Positions 12,241 to 25,833 are shown, counted from the stretch's first letter. The stretch: DNA of 64,000 nucleotides from Solenopsis invicta (GCF_016802725.1 NC_052667.1:21536346-21600345); one strand, 5' to 3'. The notes: a model not told the origin generated them from the sequence alone. Numbers and translations are program-made.

Positions 12241-14379
12241 CTCGCGTCATAATGCAATCCGGAAAGCTTTGTGCAAATGGTTGCACCGCGTAGATAGGTA
12301 AAGCACGAGAGACTGCTGACAGACGAGCGGAGAGAAACACATAGAAGAAAGGAAAGAGCGGAAAGGCGAAGTTACTTTATGTTTCTTAAGTTTCCTTTTA
12401 GCTACGCGCGCGCGCGCGCGCGCGCGCGGCAGACCCAACTTGACTGTTCGGCCCCGTAAGGTTACTCCATATAAATGCAAAGAGATCCACGGCTCTTTCG
12501 TGTTGTTAACGTAGCTTGCAACCCCCTCTTGCCACTTTCCCTTCTTATCCCCTTCGTCGTTCCCCTTCCGTTCTCGTCATTGCTACGTTAGAAGAACGGA
12601 TGCCAAGCGAGTCGAAGGCAGAAGCCCATTAAAATCCGCAAAAGCGACCGGTTTGAAGCAAAACTTGAAAAAAAAAAAATTAATGTTTCTTTGTACCAAA
12701 TCGCTGTGAAAGGGAACGAGCAAAGTTCTTAACTCCCCAAGTTTTATACTCACTTTCATTCCATCCGCCTTTATTAAAACAAAGATCGCAACTAACTTTC
12801 TACCGACGACATATTTGCGGGATGGCGAAATAAGAGACAAGAGATGAATGAAAGAAAGAGAGAGAGAGGGATAAAAGAAAAGAGACGCGTTATGATATTA
12901 TAACTTACACGAGTTGCGTGGCTACCGTATTGTTAAATATATCTTTTTGTTTTTTTGCTTCATGAACATTTTAGTGGATCTCTCCGGGTGCTCATGATAT
13001 TAGGCTATAAATTCGTTAACGCGAAACCGTTAAAGCTCCACAAGTAGATTTCTTTCAATTACGTAACATTTTGTTCCTAATCCTATCTCAAAGAACTAAA
13101 TTCCGATTTCGCCTGCAATCGTCTCCCAGCAGCTTACTCTCTATCTTCCGTTATTCTTTCGTACGTTGTCTTACCGGCTCTCGGCAACTGTTGTTTTTCG
13201 TTTTCGCGCCACGGATCTTTAGTTTTAATTACCGCAGAGGCCTGACGTTTATTGCTGCTTCTTGTGGCGTTTGCCGAGCACGAGGGACGAGTTCGGGGTG
13301 AGTTTCGCTGTTAGGGGCTGCATAAACCTTAGGGCTGCTCGAAATTGTTCGGAGATGAATTCCCAAAAGTAGACAGGTTCCGAAACAAACTTCCTTCGTG
13401 GAACAGCGTAAGAATTCGCGAGAGATGAATTATCCTATAAAATTATAACGCTTACGAATATTTCATGAATCAATTAAATCGAATACTAATTGAACACTAA
13501 ATACTAAATAATCCCGGCGTAAGAAATACAAGACGGTATTGTGGTCTGTTTTCGCACGGCTTTAATACCGAAACGGCTGAAGGATAATTCTCGTGTTTCT
13601 GTCTTTCTTAACTATTATATGAATAAATGATGTGTGTAAGCGGTGTCATATATCCTCATTCAGTCTCTATTGTCGGGACTGGTACTTGCCCAGAAGTACT
13701 CGATACATCGCCGCGCTCGCTGGAGCGCCACGGAGCTATAATTGGCTTGCCCTGCAATAAAGTCCCGTACCGGAGCAGCTTGGGTATCTCACGGACGACC
13801 CAACCGTGATATAGCGACGATAACCTCCGATACCCTCCTACTTGCTCCTCGGGGTCCTTCGCGTTAGGGTCCTTCTCACCCACTTACCGTGATTTACTTC
13901 CCGGACGCGCAAAACGTGAGACTGCTAACAGACGGTATTTCCTGGGCGAACCAAGTATCGAAAGGAGACGGCGGCTTTCCCCATTTCATTATCCCGCAGG
14001 TCGAACGACACGGCAAGGACGCACGACAAAGATTTGCGGTATAATATTTCGACGCGACGCGTATCAGAGCCGATGTTATTTCTCGCCGCCGTTCGCCGTA
14101 ATCGCGTTATCATCGAGGTAACGCGATCTTTATGAGCTGCATAGTTTCGAGGCCGTAATACGCGGCCGCCGGCGGATATCTATCTTCTCCGTTAGAAGCA
14201 TCCGTTTTAGCGGCAACTTTGGGCACGTTTGTTGGCTACCACGTAGAAAGTAAAGCGTGCGCGTATTTACACCGTAAGCGCGGCCGAGCTCGGCGCGAAG
14301 TAATAAAAATCCCGGAACAACAGATTACCCTTTCGTACCCGCAACAACTAATCACGGCTTAGCGCTCGTGTAAAAGCTC
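12241..14379. other. Mixed non-coding stretch
   Basis: Holds the (CG)12 tract and otherwise unremarkable sequence. Frames at 12247-12480 and 12583-12840 (- strand) are interrupted, short and unrecognised. Confidence 0.55.
12405..12428. repeat. (CG)12 alternating tract
   Basis: Twelve uninterrupted CG units, a sequence type known to favour left-handed Z-DNA. Confidence 0.95.
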
Positions 14380-14483
14380 CTAGTTCCACCCCGCTCGCCC
14401 TCGCACCCTTCGCGCCTCGCACCCTCATCTCCGCCTGTTCCGCCCCCAGCCTTCTCTCGCCCCTCGTCCGTCCGGACGCGCGC

Positions 14484-14504
14484 GCCTTACGCCTTACGCC
14501 TTAC
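14484..14504. repeat. (GCCTTAC)3 tandem repeat
   Basis: Three perfect 7-bp units. Confidence 0.95.
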
Positions 14505-14540
14505 GCGCCTCGGATGATGAATGAGGGATTATTTCCAACG

Positions 14541-14562
14541 CGCCCGCGCCCGCGCCCGCGGC
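14541..14562. repeat. (CGCGCC)n tandem repeat
   Basis: A GC-only hexamer repeated about three times in a CpG-dense segment. Confidence 0.85.
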
Positions 14563-14633
14563 GAGAGGAGAGTTTGCGATAAATTTAAAGTTTCTTTAAA
14601 ACAATAAGTTTGCGAGAGCGTGCGCACGGGCGC

Positions 14634-14660
14634 GCCGCCGCCGCCGCCGCCGCCGCCGCC
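14634..14660. repeat. (GCC)9 triplet repeat
   Basis: Nine perfect GCC units. Confidence 0.95.
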
Positions 14661-15416
14661 GAGTCGATACGAGGAACCGTCATCTTTCATAATCGATTAT
14701 TAACGAACGCGGGGTACCGCGCGCGCTGAAAGAAGGAAAGTTTTCTCCTCACGAGGCCGGCTACCGTGTATACATAAATGAACATTGCGCCGCCGCGCGG
14801 TGATGGACGAGCACCAGGTGCGGCCGGAGCCGTACTTAAGTCTCGTTCGATTAATCGATTGCAGCCAGAAATAGATACCCGCGTAGAAGGCAAAGTGTAA
14901 TGACAGTAATGCCGCCGCCGGCGTTTCTCCCGGCTCGGGGCTTCATAGTCTCATATTTCGCCCGTTCTCGCGCGAGTTTCCCGTTCGGTGCTTTCGTGTC
15001 AAACACGTGTGTAAGGCGATGCGATTTTCTTCGATGCTGCTTCGTGAAACGTCGCATCTTATCCGCGCCTCGGCGCGCGCTTGCATTATCAAAGATTGCC
15101 GCGTCCTCCTCCCGTCTTTATCGAGTTATTTTCCCCGCGACGCCGACGCGTCCCCGCGATTTCGTTCGTTTGTTTCGCTCGGCGTTTCAAAAAGATCACT
15201 AAAGAAACACGCGCGGCGACTACGGTTTATCTCCGACGTCGCCGGATTTCAGATATTACAGTTTTCCGCGTATCCCCGGAATCGAAATCGCCGCTTACCA
15301 AATCGCATTGCGTTAGCCACATCTATTATTCCTGGTCTCTCTCCTGTCGTCCAATCGGATTCCGGCGCGACAACGACAGTCCGATTCGATTCTCATCGGA
15401 TGCGACGGCGGAGGTA

Positions 15417-15438
15417 GCGGCGGCGGCGGCGGCGGCGG
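15417..15438. repeat. (GCG)7 triplet repeat
   Basis: Seven GCG units plus one base. Confidence 0.95.
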
Positions 15439-15775
15439 TCGGGAATCCCAATTCCCTGAAAGATCGTGTTGTAATCTTCGGCTAAAGCAACGGGGTGGAA
15501 CAACAATTACGGATTGTATACGATCGACAGAGAGGGTGATTCCCCAGGCCGGAGATGCTCGGATACATCGCCGTGTACACTCTCCACGTGCACACATATA
15601 CACACACGTGTCGGTGAAACGCGGACGCGTGTCTGCGTGTAAATCAATTGTCGTGGCAACCGCAAATCCTCGTGCTACGGAGTGACGCGTGAAGGCGCTG
15701 CCGAAGCCGCCGGGCATGACGGAGAGTGGAGACGAAAAAAAAAAAGAGAATCGGCAACGAGTAGAGAGAACGACG

Positions 15776-15782
15776 GAGAGAA

Positions 15783-15815
<33 letters not shown>

Positions 15816-15817
15816 AA
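15776..15817. repeat. (GA)n microsatellite with AAA interruptions
   Basis: The core is (AG)n at 15791-15813, preceded by interrupted GA. An A11 run lies at 15735-15745. Confidence 0.95.
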
Positions 15818-16998
15818 CCTAATGGAATATTCGGAAAATGGAACGAGGAGATTAAAGGGTTTTTCCCTAAGCGCGACCCATGGTCGCCAACAAATTACAG
15901 ATTTATTCGGAGATAGAGTCTATATTGAAGCGCGGTGATGAATATCGCAGAACTGGCACCTCTCTCCCGGATGCTGTAATAATAATAACGAATCGGCAAT
16001 AACATCATTGATCGCAGAGAATCCAATCGTAATTTGCTAGATAACTATATTTTGAATTAATTCGTATTGTGATAATTAAACATAGATCGAATGGACGTGT
16101 TGGATTTTTTCAAAAATAATTTCTGTCACTCTAATTCTTACTCCTACATGCACGTTCCATCAACCACATCTAAAAATGTAGAATAACATGTACATTATGA
16201 AAATGAGTTTCAGGGAATTGGAAAGTTCCGAACGCGCGCGGCTCCAGCGTGTGCGCGCTGACAGGAGTTCGCACCGCTGAGTGACACGCGGCATAACTTG
16301 CAATTTGGTAACGACAGGTGCTCCGGTCACGCTAAACCGCAGTTTAATTACTGTACCCGCGCGAATTGGCTCGCTGGCGGCGCTGTCACGTGCAACGCCG
16401 TGCAAATTGATCTCGGCGGTCTTCCGTTTGGCGCACCCGGGCCCAAGCATCGGGATAAGACTCCTCTATCGGAATCGCAGTAACAAGACGGACCGTTAAT
16501 ATTTCCGAAATGCCAGCGAACACGCGGAAGACGTTACGGGCACGTCAATTTTCAGATATGATATTTCAAAAATCAATTGCCGCGTAGAGTTTGAAGAAAT
16601 CGTTGAAAAATTTTCATGTGATAAATAAGGAAAAAAAATTTGTTTAAATAATCATTTTGTACATTACTCAATTACTATAGTATTGTAGTAATTACGTGAA
16701 ACAATTTTTAAGTTTTAAAATTCTTTAACACGAGTGTTACGTTTCTGATTAATTGGAAATTTCCAAATTCGGATAACGTAAAAAAGTCAGACTGTGGTGT
16801 GTAATTTTTTGTATAATAATTTTTTTATAAAATATCGAGCTCCTCTTGAAGTCGTCTTAATTCATATTGCATTATATAGTAATTGATTCAGTTGTTAACA
16901 TCAGAAGTCTTGGGGAATGCAACGTTTCCACCAACTTCGGCGCCTATCTCGCAAGTTGAAGCAGAAGTTATACCCAATTTCGCGATGGTTTTCAACGT

Positions 16999-17028
16999 TA
17001 TAACGAGCTCTCGTTATATAATAACGAG
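16999..17028. repeat. 20-bp palindrome plus third motif copy
   Basis: TATAACGAG (16999-17007), two bases, then the exact reverse complement (17010-17018). ATAACGAG occurs again at 17021-17028. This could be a dimeric protein site. No factor is recognised. Confidence 0.6.
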
Positions 17029-18126
17029 CAGCTTTCTCGGGCTTCGTTTGTTGGTTGCAAGCACTAATACCAGGCGTATATATTCATTCACATCGCTACG
17101 TGGTTATAGCGGCTTAGTAATGGGAGTTGCTAAAACATGACGTTTTGCTGATTATTTTGTTTACGACGTGAGGAGAACGCGTATACATTGCGTACATTAC
17201 CGTGCACATAACGGTTGCCTTCGATTAAATATGAATATAAATGTGCAGGCTTTAAAACACAAATTCAGTTTTTTGTAAAATGATAGAAATTTAATATCTC
17301 GCAAGCAGCTTACTTTTTCAAAAGAATATTTATATCGCATAAAATGTTATTCCGTAAAGTAATTATTCATCAATTTACATGCTAAATGATGATTTTCACA
17401 TTTTTGGTATTACTTATTTTCTTGTAATATATGCGCAAACGATTAAAAGACATAAAATTTATATTTCGATGAACCGGTCGAATCATTTGAACCGCAACAA
17501 CGATAATTACGCTGATGATAATAATAAGAGTAATAATTTTATTTCCGTCCAAAAACCGCGTTAAATCATTATTAAATAGCGAAGGGGGAGAGAATCGGAG
17601 AAAAAGCTTGCCACGCGCGGGTAGGGACAAGTTTAATAATGATAAATACACATTACACGGTTGGAAGGGTATTTGTTAATTCAGTGAATGCACGCGGTAC
17701 ATATCCTCATCGCCCTCCTGCATAATTCCATTCCGACCATGCACCTGTATTTCCAGTAGCGCCCAAAAACACCGATACGTTTATTTCTAGAAATCAAAAC
17801 GCTGACCGACGTTTGAAAGAAAACTCGGGTGAAAGTTACTATTCGCGGTAGCAAGAATTAAGAAATCTAGTTGAGACGGTCACGTAATACAAATAAAGAG
17901 GTGCACGCTCGTCAAAGTCACCGCCGTACCCCTCCCCCTCTGGTTACGTGAGAAAGGAATGACGGACAGACGGAGAAACAGCGAGACGCAAGTTTAATTA
18001 TGGAACTAAAAACTTCAGGCTAGCAAAAAAGGTGTGTTACCGCACGTGCCCGCGATTCGTTCTGACAAACATACGAGAGAGGAAAGAAGAGAAGAAAGAG
18101 AGGAAAAGAGGAGAGAGGAAGGGTGT

Positions 18127-18146
18127 GAGAGAGAGAGAGAGAGAGA
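18127..18146. repeat. (GA)n microsatellite
   Basis: Ten GA units inside a longer purine-rich tract (about 18066-18180). Confidence 0.93.
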
Positions 18147-20639
18147 AATAGAAAGAGGGCCGAAACGGGAGTAGAGAAGTGCGGAGGAAGGAACTCTTTT
18201 TAAAACGTTTGCATCTCTGACAGAGGGTGCAATTCTGCGTGGAGGTTTCGCCGTTTTCATTCCCGGCGCAGGCGTTGCCAAGTGTCAATGCCCCTAATGG
18301 CGTTCAGGAAAGCTTTCAATGCTTTTAATTATTTCCATCTTTTTTTTCCTTCGGCTCGACTTCAAAGAGTACTCGATCGACCGTCCCTGCGCCTCGGCAG
18401 CTTCAACCCCCATCGTCCGTTCATCGGCGTCCATCGACGGCGATCCTCCGACTTCGAGCCGGGCCGACCGTTTAAAAAGTAAAAAGGGAGGGTAGAACCC
18501 GCGCTCGGCGCGGCGTTGACGATAATTGGCTGTTGGAATAGCTGCAGCTGATAACTTAATTATGAAATTCCTATCTCATTTCATAGCTAGCGTCTCTCGT
18601 ACCTCCGCGAATTCCACCTTGGCGAGTGTCGATTGTCGGATACTTTTCGTATTGGGTTGAAACGGTCCGCTGCACCGGTATGCCTCGAAAAGAAACGATT
18701 TATAAACTTCAACGACCGAGCAACAAAAACACAGATGGATGATTCTAATGAAAATGTGATATAATAATTATTATTCGAATAGAATATAATGCGACTAATT
18801 GTATGTCATAGTTACTAGAGAATGCTCAACCAAGTCAAGCCAGAACGTGCATAAGCTAAAAATATTTTATCATCACATATGCCTTAGTGATCAAAGTGAC
18901 TAACCGCCCCTGGGAAGTCCTTCCAAGTTTGATCTCTAACTGAAGTGTTATTTTTGAAAGAAATTCTTTAATTTTTTTTTGTTTAAGGAAAAAGGGTTTT
19001 TTTTATTGACATCATTGCCACATTAGATGTTGTTTGGCGAACTTGAAAGTGTATGTAAAATTACACGAAAAATATTAGCACTAAGATCTAGCTATAATGG
19101 TGGAGGTTCTTTAATTAGTTAAAAATATTTAATTCAAGGAGTTCACCAGTCCTAAAAATTACTTTTCTTTAAAACAAGATGCGCGTGTCTATGAGCGACT
19201 ACGATAGACTATCATTATACAGAACTGTCTTGTTCTTAATTTCTTGCCTGTCCGCAACAGGCGCACAATGAACGAGGATTAAACCGTCTTCGCTGAACGA
19301 GCGGGTCAATCGTTCCCAAATGTTTCCTCATTGCCGACCGTTCCTTAGCTAAGTTTTGCAAAGAAGGTACGTCGACGGGCGAACCCCCAGAAGAATCGGC
19401 ATGAAAGGCAGCGTCGGCAATCGGCATGGAGAGTCGGGAAACGGTGTGCGCGGGCAACCGCCAAACTTAGTTAAAAACTTTGCAGTCAGCTTGGAATTCC
19501 AAGCTCGCCTTCTCGGGCACAATTCGCAAGCAAGCAAGAACGAGAGGAAGAAAGACACGTAGAAATCTAAGAAAGCGAAGGCTGTCTTTTTCCTTTGCCT
19601 TTCTGCGAGAGAGTGAGAAGAAAGAAAGTGAAGAAGGGAGAGAGAGCTCGCTGTTCTACGTGCCGCCGGAAAACTATTTCCGAATTTTCAAGCGATTTCG
19701 AAGTCGATGGCGTGCCGATGCCTGTTCGACGAGGTCTTAAAGAGACCCGCGGAATCGGCAGTTATCCTTTAGCATGCTTCCCAGACGGCACGACCGACTG
19801 CCGCTCGTCTGGATAGTGGCATAAAGCGCGTGCCCCGCATGCGAAACATGCGACGACGTGCATGCCGTAAATTATGAAGGCAGTAAAATTCGCAATATGA
19901 CATTACCGAGTTACTGTCAGAACCGCGCGGTATATATCGTTGCGTTAATAACGTCGCGCAGCTACGACATCACGCTGCCGTTTGTCCCAAGTCGTCGTGC
20001 TGCAACGGCAGTTGTTGTTCGTCGCGATTTCATTGATAATAAGTCGTGGCTTTTTTTTTGTCGTGGATTTTGACGCGCAAGATCTCGGAGACTATGACGC
20101 GAGAAAGCGAACGTACTACACAGGACGACAAAGACGACAGCGACGACAACGACGAATGCTCGCGAAACAGAATACGATGTCGTAAACGTCCTGTACTTTT
20201 AATACGATAAAATCGGGGAAAGGTACAATAATGCGGATAAGACGGGGAAAAACAAGGAGAAGTAATTTCTCCCGATGGTCTAGCGCGAAATCGCGGCGTA
20301 CGTACTTTCGGAGGCGCAATTCCTCCTTGGCATTATCGCACTCGCCATTAATCTCGATCATAAACGATCCGCGATCTCCGCGCGATGCAACTGCGCCGTA
20401 ACCGCTTTAACGTCGTGAACCACGCTCTAATCCTCGGGCATAAAACTCGTCGACCGTCGAGCGTCGTACAGTCGCGATTATGCCGCGGTCGTTAGTAAGT
20501 CATTTCGTGTCACGGGGACGTCGCCTTCGGAACGATTTGAGGAACGACAAAAATGTTTTCGCTGGCTCTGGATCTGCGGCAAAGTCGAGACAAGGGGAAA
20601 ATAAAAACGTGGGCGGCGATGAGAGAGAAAAAAAGTGGA

Positions 20640-20662
20640 GGAGAGAAAGAGAGAGAGAGAGG
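20640..20662. repeat. (GA)n microsatellite
   Basis: GA units with one AAA interruption, within a purine-rich tract from about 20560. Confidence 0.9.
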
Positions 20663-21590
20663 AGGAAAAAAGGCGAGCGCCGATATACGACCGTGCCCGC
20701 ACACTCGGGGCCATCGGGCACCGTAAACGATGGCGATAATAACAGTTGCAGCTTTATCGTCACGTTCCGTTAATGGAGGCTGAATCGGAAATATCATCGC
20801 CCTCCCCCCTCCCCCATTGAATCGTTCTACGACGCTCGTACAAAATCCGAGACGTGCCCTACGAGCATTTTGAGAGACTCTCGCGTCGAGAAAAACGTAA
20901 CTTCGATCCCGCGTTTACAAACAGCCCCTTAAAAATCTTCTTTTCCTAATTTTCCTCTCTTTCTCGGATTTTTCCACCCTTCCGTAAGACGCTCATACAG
21001 ACCTTTACTCAATTACTCTGCGACGTAGACAACGGCGGAAATTAAATCGCAAAAACGTCACCGGTATACAGCCTCGCTAACTGCTACGTTTAATTAATTT
21101 CTGTCAAAAAGACTTATTGTAAAACGTACGAACATAGTGTAAATCGCTCGTGACATACCTACGTGTAGAATGCACGTTGTGTCACTTATCAACTTGACCT
21201 TTGTATCGATTCCAGTTATTATTATCTAACTGAGCACCTTACTTGTAACCACGATATCTTTTTAAGAAAAGTGCATTCTTGTCATAATTAGATCAGATTT
21301 TACCGTGCGCAGCATTCATCCAAAATTACACAACTCACGGTAAGTACGGCATTCCCGGACTTTCTCCGGTCGGGTATTAGAAGATTCGAAGACCAAAGTC
21401 GGCCGATAGATACCAGGTCTTACCGTGGGTACGACGAGTAGCATGGCGGACCATTGTCTCACTTCCTCTCCGGTAGCCGTGCTACCTCCGGTAATATCGC
21501 ATTATGCCCTCGCGACTAATGGAGATGCTAATTCCGTCTCCGCAACGGCGGCTTCCTTGGGAAACGACAAGAAGGTTGATGGCGCAGAGG

Positions 21591-21609
21591 GAGAGAGAGA
21601 GAGAGAGAG
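21591..21609. repeat. (GA)n microsatellite
   Basis: Nine GA units. Confidence 0.93.
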
Positions 21610-24040
21610 TAAGAGGAGGGAAGAGAGAGAGGTGAGGGCGGTGGTGTGGCTCTTCCATCTCCGAGTCACCTCAATCTCCCGCAATCGTGCGGAATATCAT
21701 GAATGCCGGAGTGTATCTCGATGAATGGCTGCAGTCGGAAGGGAGGTATTGCTGGTTAGGGGTGACGGTAGGGGGAGGAAGAATGGGCCATTCAACGGAT
21801 TGATTGATTTACTTCCTCGCCGCCCAACCGTCGTCACGGCGCGAAACGAAAATGTTACGTTGTACCGTCTCGAGTCTCCTGGCGACTCGCTTCCAGAACA
21901 ATGCGATCGCTCTTCGCTCGAGAAATGAGAAAGAGTACGAGGATGACATCGATCGCGTAATTGTTCCCGCGAGCAACGTTCCTCGCGCCTCAGAGCATCG
22001 AGGATATTCGTTTCGATACTTGCATATTTTTATTATATTGTATTTCGCTACAACGTTCAGCACGTTTCGCAGAATGATTGTATTTACGTTAAGTAAAAAA
22101 TTGAATTTTGCTGAAAAATATGGACGAATCGTGTTATTTACAGACCGTGTGACATATTGCATCGCTGCGCACACAGCGCGTTATTGCCTGGCTTCGTTAT
22201 ACCGATCAAAAGTCTGCCGACCAAATTTCATGTGGACCGCGCAATCAAATCCGACCGATATAACGAACATGCCTTTCTCCCTCGACCTTCTGTACAAGGG
22301 GGCAGGTTCGAACGTGCGCGCCAACCAAGTTCCGTACGACATGTCTCGATTGACCGTAATCTTTTAACGCTCCGTGTCAAACAATGCGAAAATCAAGCCT
22401 CCGATTATCATTACGAAAATAGAAATCCACGGACGAAAACTTATTAGCTTAATTTTCTCTTATCACGAATTCGCCATGAAGATCTTTGCGTTTCCGCTGT
22501 GATTAGCTTGCTCTGATCAAGTTTAACAACGCGGGATTGAGCCGTAGGCAAGATTGCGTGGTGTCCCTCCATGTAATATTCAACAAGGCGAATCTAAGCA
22601 AGCATCGCGTGCATTCGTAACACCAACAGCCTTAAATGTCCCACACGACTCTGCCCCCTCCCCGCTTCCCTGTCCACTACTACTTCCTGGCTGCCATTCG
22701 CCATTTCGCTTCTTCGTCCCCAGCCACCGATTCGACCATATAACCGCTTCCGTCTGCAGCTTACCTTCCGTGCCCTTCTTCTCTCTACCCTGGCCCTTAT
22801 TCCTTCAATCTCGCATTATCCCGCAAATAGCTCGCCTACTCGACGATCCCGAAAGTCCAGCTGTCCTCGCTCCTGCAGCTAACCAGACGTATCGCGATCG
22901 ATATTCGTCCTCGCTACTTCTCTTCTCGTATTTCTTTCGAATCTACGACTTTTTTCTCCGTAAATCAATTTCACGTAACTTGGAACCTTGATCTTTTTTA
23001 CGCGCAAACGCTATTCAACTCGTTAATAACCCGATTAATCTACTCGAATTAAATATTACAAGATGACGCAACAAATCAGTCGCGAGATACTTATTAATCT
23101 TCGGGTTACGAGTAATGCTTTTAGCCAATTGAGAACGATCGATAAACGCTAAGCGAGTTTGGGAATTCTTTCCCTCTCGTCTGCTTCTTTTCCGTCCTGC
23201 TGCTTCGAGTCTTCCTCTAGAAAGCATCGAGAATTCAGTGCTTTGCAGTGCCTGCAGCGGCGGCACCTTAAATTAATGATCTTGAAAGCCTAAAGCGTCG
23301 GTAGACACTGCGGAACAGGAGAATGCACTCAAGGGGTGACCGCTAGCTTCTAAGTCTCTTAGACCACGGGTGGCTCTCGCTAGCCCCGCATAAACCCTTG
23401 GCTCCGTCCAAATGTTAGTAAACTAAATATCTTATTAACCCCTTAAGCTGCCACGAGTTAAGCCTCGTGTTACGCTTCATAACTTTTCGCGGTGGTTTAA
23501 CGCCCTTATGGGACTAATTCGATCCATTCCTTTGTGTGTAAGTTAAACGACGGAAAGATGGATGTAACGCGATTAAGCGAAAATCGATTAAAGTTAAGCG
23601 CGCTTGACTCGAATGCATTTCAATCGACAATCATCGGCGTTTACCTATAACCCGGGCGAAGTTGACGTACGATAAAGGCGAGAAGACAATCCTGGGAATC
23701 CACGATCTAATCTCAATTGAGTGTATATTTCTTAAAATATCTAATTCAAATAATTTTATTAAAAAAAAAAAGAAGCCGCGAAAACCTGAAGATTTCCATG
23801 ATAATCTCGACCCGTTCGCGAGCTCGAATTTTCGCGATTGCCTGAGTAGAAGCAGTCGGGGCAAGTTAAACCGGAACTTTCGGCCCGCTGCCGCGAAACG
23901 ACGTGGAATGTACATTAAGCAGTAGTACTTAAAACATAACCGACTATTTCATTAGCGCCTTGTCTCTGTACCGACGCCTTCTCACTCGAGCGAGCACTTA
24001 AACTGCGCTTTTCTCTTGCCCACACTCTATCCTTCCCTCT

Positions 24041-24064
24041 CCCCCCCCCCTCTCTCTCTCTCTC
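24041..24064. repeat. C10 followed by (TC)7
   Basis: Ten C bases run into TC dinucleotides, in a pyrimidine-rich stretch of about 130 bp. Confidence 0.93.
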
Positions 24065-25804
24065 CGTTCGTCTCTCTTTTCGACTTTTCCCTTTTTCACT
24101 CGGACTTTCGCTTTACTCCTGGCCTCTTTTCCTTACAGCTCAGACTCTCCTTCCGACTCGTAGCGAACCCGACAACTCCACCATTTTCTGCATACGTAAA
24201 CGGCACTGCACTCTAGTTAACTTCGCTAAGTACTGGTTTTTACTCTCATCGTCCGCCTCGACTCTCGGAAAGGGTTTCAACGCGGACTTTCTTCCTTTCA
24301 TTCCCGCAAATTTTTGATATCCATTTCATCTTATAAAAATTCCAATATAAAAATGTTTTCTACATTTCCACATTTTCATTTGTAACTTCGCAAAATACCA
24401 CTATATAAATTTGTATAAATTTATTTTTTGCTCATTTCAAAAATTTTAATAACAAAATAGCTAATTACATTATTGTTACAAAATGTATAAATTAACTCAT
24501 TAATTATAATACGTAAATGTAAACAAGAGCTTTTTTCATTATTCGTTGAATATTAAATGTAGGATGTATTTCTTTTTTCTCTCAGATCGGTAATAAACAA
24601 GGCAAAATTTAGCTATACCGCCACATTAAAATTCAGTCTGACATTTTTAATTTGTCGCATATAGTTTTTAACCGACGATAAAACTTTCCGTCGTATATTA
24701 TCGTAGAAACAAACAGTGGGGTCTTAAAGATGATTAATTAACTACGTGCAATCAACTGGAAAAAAAGAACGGTGTTCCCGTTAATGTTGTTAAACGCGGG
24801 AATAAACGCATGCAACTATCTCGTTAACGCTTTTTCGCATATTCAGTACGTTCATTACGAATGCAAAGCGCAGATGTCGTTAATTTGTAATACGCGTCGC
24901 ACAACGTAAAAGAAAAAAAAAAAAAACACATGAGGGTTGCTAAAGGACTGCAAGAGTTGTGCATTAAACGCGGGTGACGAAAGGTACAGGTCTCCTCCTC
25001 GTGAGCGGTAACGCGGGCACAATCGATACTTTTTCATTATGACTACCCGAGGCAATTACTCCGCGTCATGGTAAAAGTGAGGTACCTAAATGTAATTAGT
25101 TGTCGTCGGCAGGGTGCTTACCTAGATGGTCCGCGCCATTGTATACGTGGTGCAATTACAATTTAATTTTGTTTCCCCGGTCCGTTATAAACGAGTGTGC
25201 TTCATGGCCAGCTTCCTGCGTCGAGACGAAACTCGGGCTAACTTTCAGCGACCGTTCTAACTAGACGCTTCGTTCGAGCCGCCGCTCTCGCCCCCTCGTA
25301 CCCGTTGGCTCCCTTTGATTCACACGCTAATTAATTATATTTCAATAAAGCCCTACGCAATTTTCGCGTCGCAATATCGCGTTGCCAGTAATGCCCTCGC
25401 GGTAACGCACCTCACATTTTCATATGCGCGATGCAAGCGCACCTCTCCGCGGCTCGTTATTCTCAGATTCGTAACGGATAGAAGGGAGGAAACGTATATA
25501 CCTTTCCACGCCGATTTTCAAACGGCACGGATGAAAAGAAAAAAGAATTTAACGAACCGATTAATCCCCGATAGCTTGCGTTCGCAACGACAAAGCGACA
25601 TTAACGTTTATCGTTATTACCAGCACGGCCGTAAGTCACGGCGAAAGACCGCGGGCACTCTTTTATTGCGAGAAACGAGCGCGGTTTAAAGGTGGTACGG
25701 AGAAAATGGGCCGGCACGACACACACAGAAGCAGAACAAGCGCGGGGAGAGCGAGGGAGGATGCTGGCGGCGAAGAGGATAGAGAATAAGGGTCGGCGAA
25801 GGAA

Positions 25805-25833
25805 GGGAAGAAAGGGAAGAAAGGGGTGCGGGG
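25805..25833 (+). other. G-quadruplex motif
   Basis: G-runs at 25805-25807, 25814-25816, 25823-25826 and 25830-25833 have loops of 6, 6 and 3 bases. It sits in a purine-rich stretch with a 9-bp GGGAAGAAA tandem unit. Confidence 0.6.

Larger units (their letters stand above)
14380..15440. other. CpG-dense segment (island-like)
   Basis: C- and G-rich with very frequent CpG, (GCC)9, (GCG)7 and GC-only hexamers. Frames stay open on both strands, as expected where stop codons are rare. Such segments can mark promoters, but insect genomes with sparse methylation keep CpG genome-wide, so a promoter is not claimed. Confidence 0.5.
15441..17660. other. Mixed, then AT-rich non-coding block
   Basis: GC falls in steps from 15950, with a GC-richer patch at 16220-16550. 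From 16550 to 17660 it is AT-rich and contains the 16999 palindrome and the 14-bp palindrome TTGGAAATTTCCAA at 16753-16766. No gene. Confidence 0.55.
17661..24300. other. GC-leaning non-coding stretch
   Basis: Interrupted by an AT-rich section at 18700-19200, which holds a small imperfect hairpin at 19098-19148. Purine-rich tracts lie at about 18066-18180, 19540-19660 and 20560-20670, and pyrimidine-rich tracts at 22650-22810 and 24010-24140. The longest frame (21804-22367, +) is also open on the other strand and is not recognised. Confidence 0.55.

Noticed and set aside
19098..19148. Small imperfect hairpin
   Set aside because: About 17 pairs with two mismatches, wobbles and a bulge, and only 51 bases long. 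Too short and weak to call a small-RNA precursor.
22304..22314. GGTTCGAAC, resembling a tRNA B box
   Set aside because: The bases on either side do not form a T-arm stem and no A box or acceptor stem fits.
21804..22367. 187-codon + frame
   Set aside because: A frame of this length is expected about once by chance in this much DNA on both strands. The opposite strand is also open and nothing in the peptide is recognisable.
24567..24590. Strong 3' splice-site lookalike before ATCGGTAATA
   Set aside because: There is no adjoining coding sequence, and similar pyrimidine-AG stretches are common here (near 6316, 31720, 35553, 44815, 54431).
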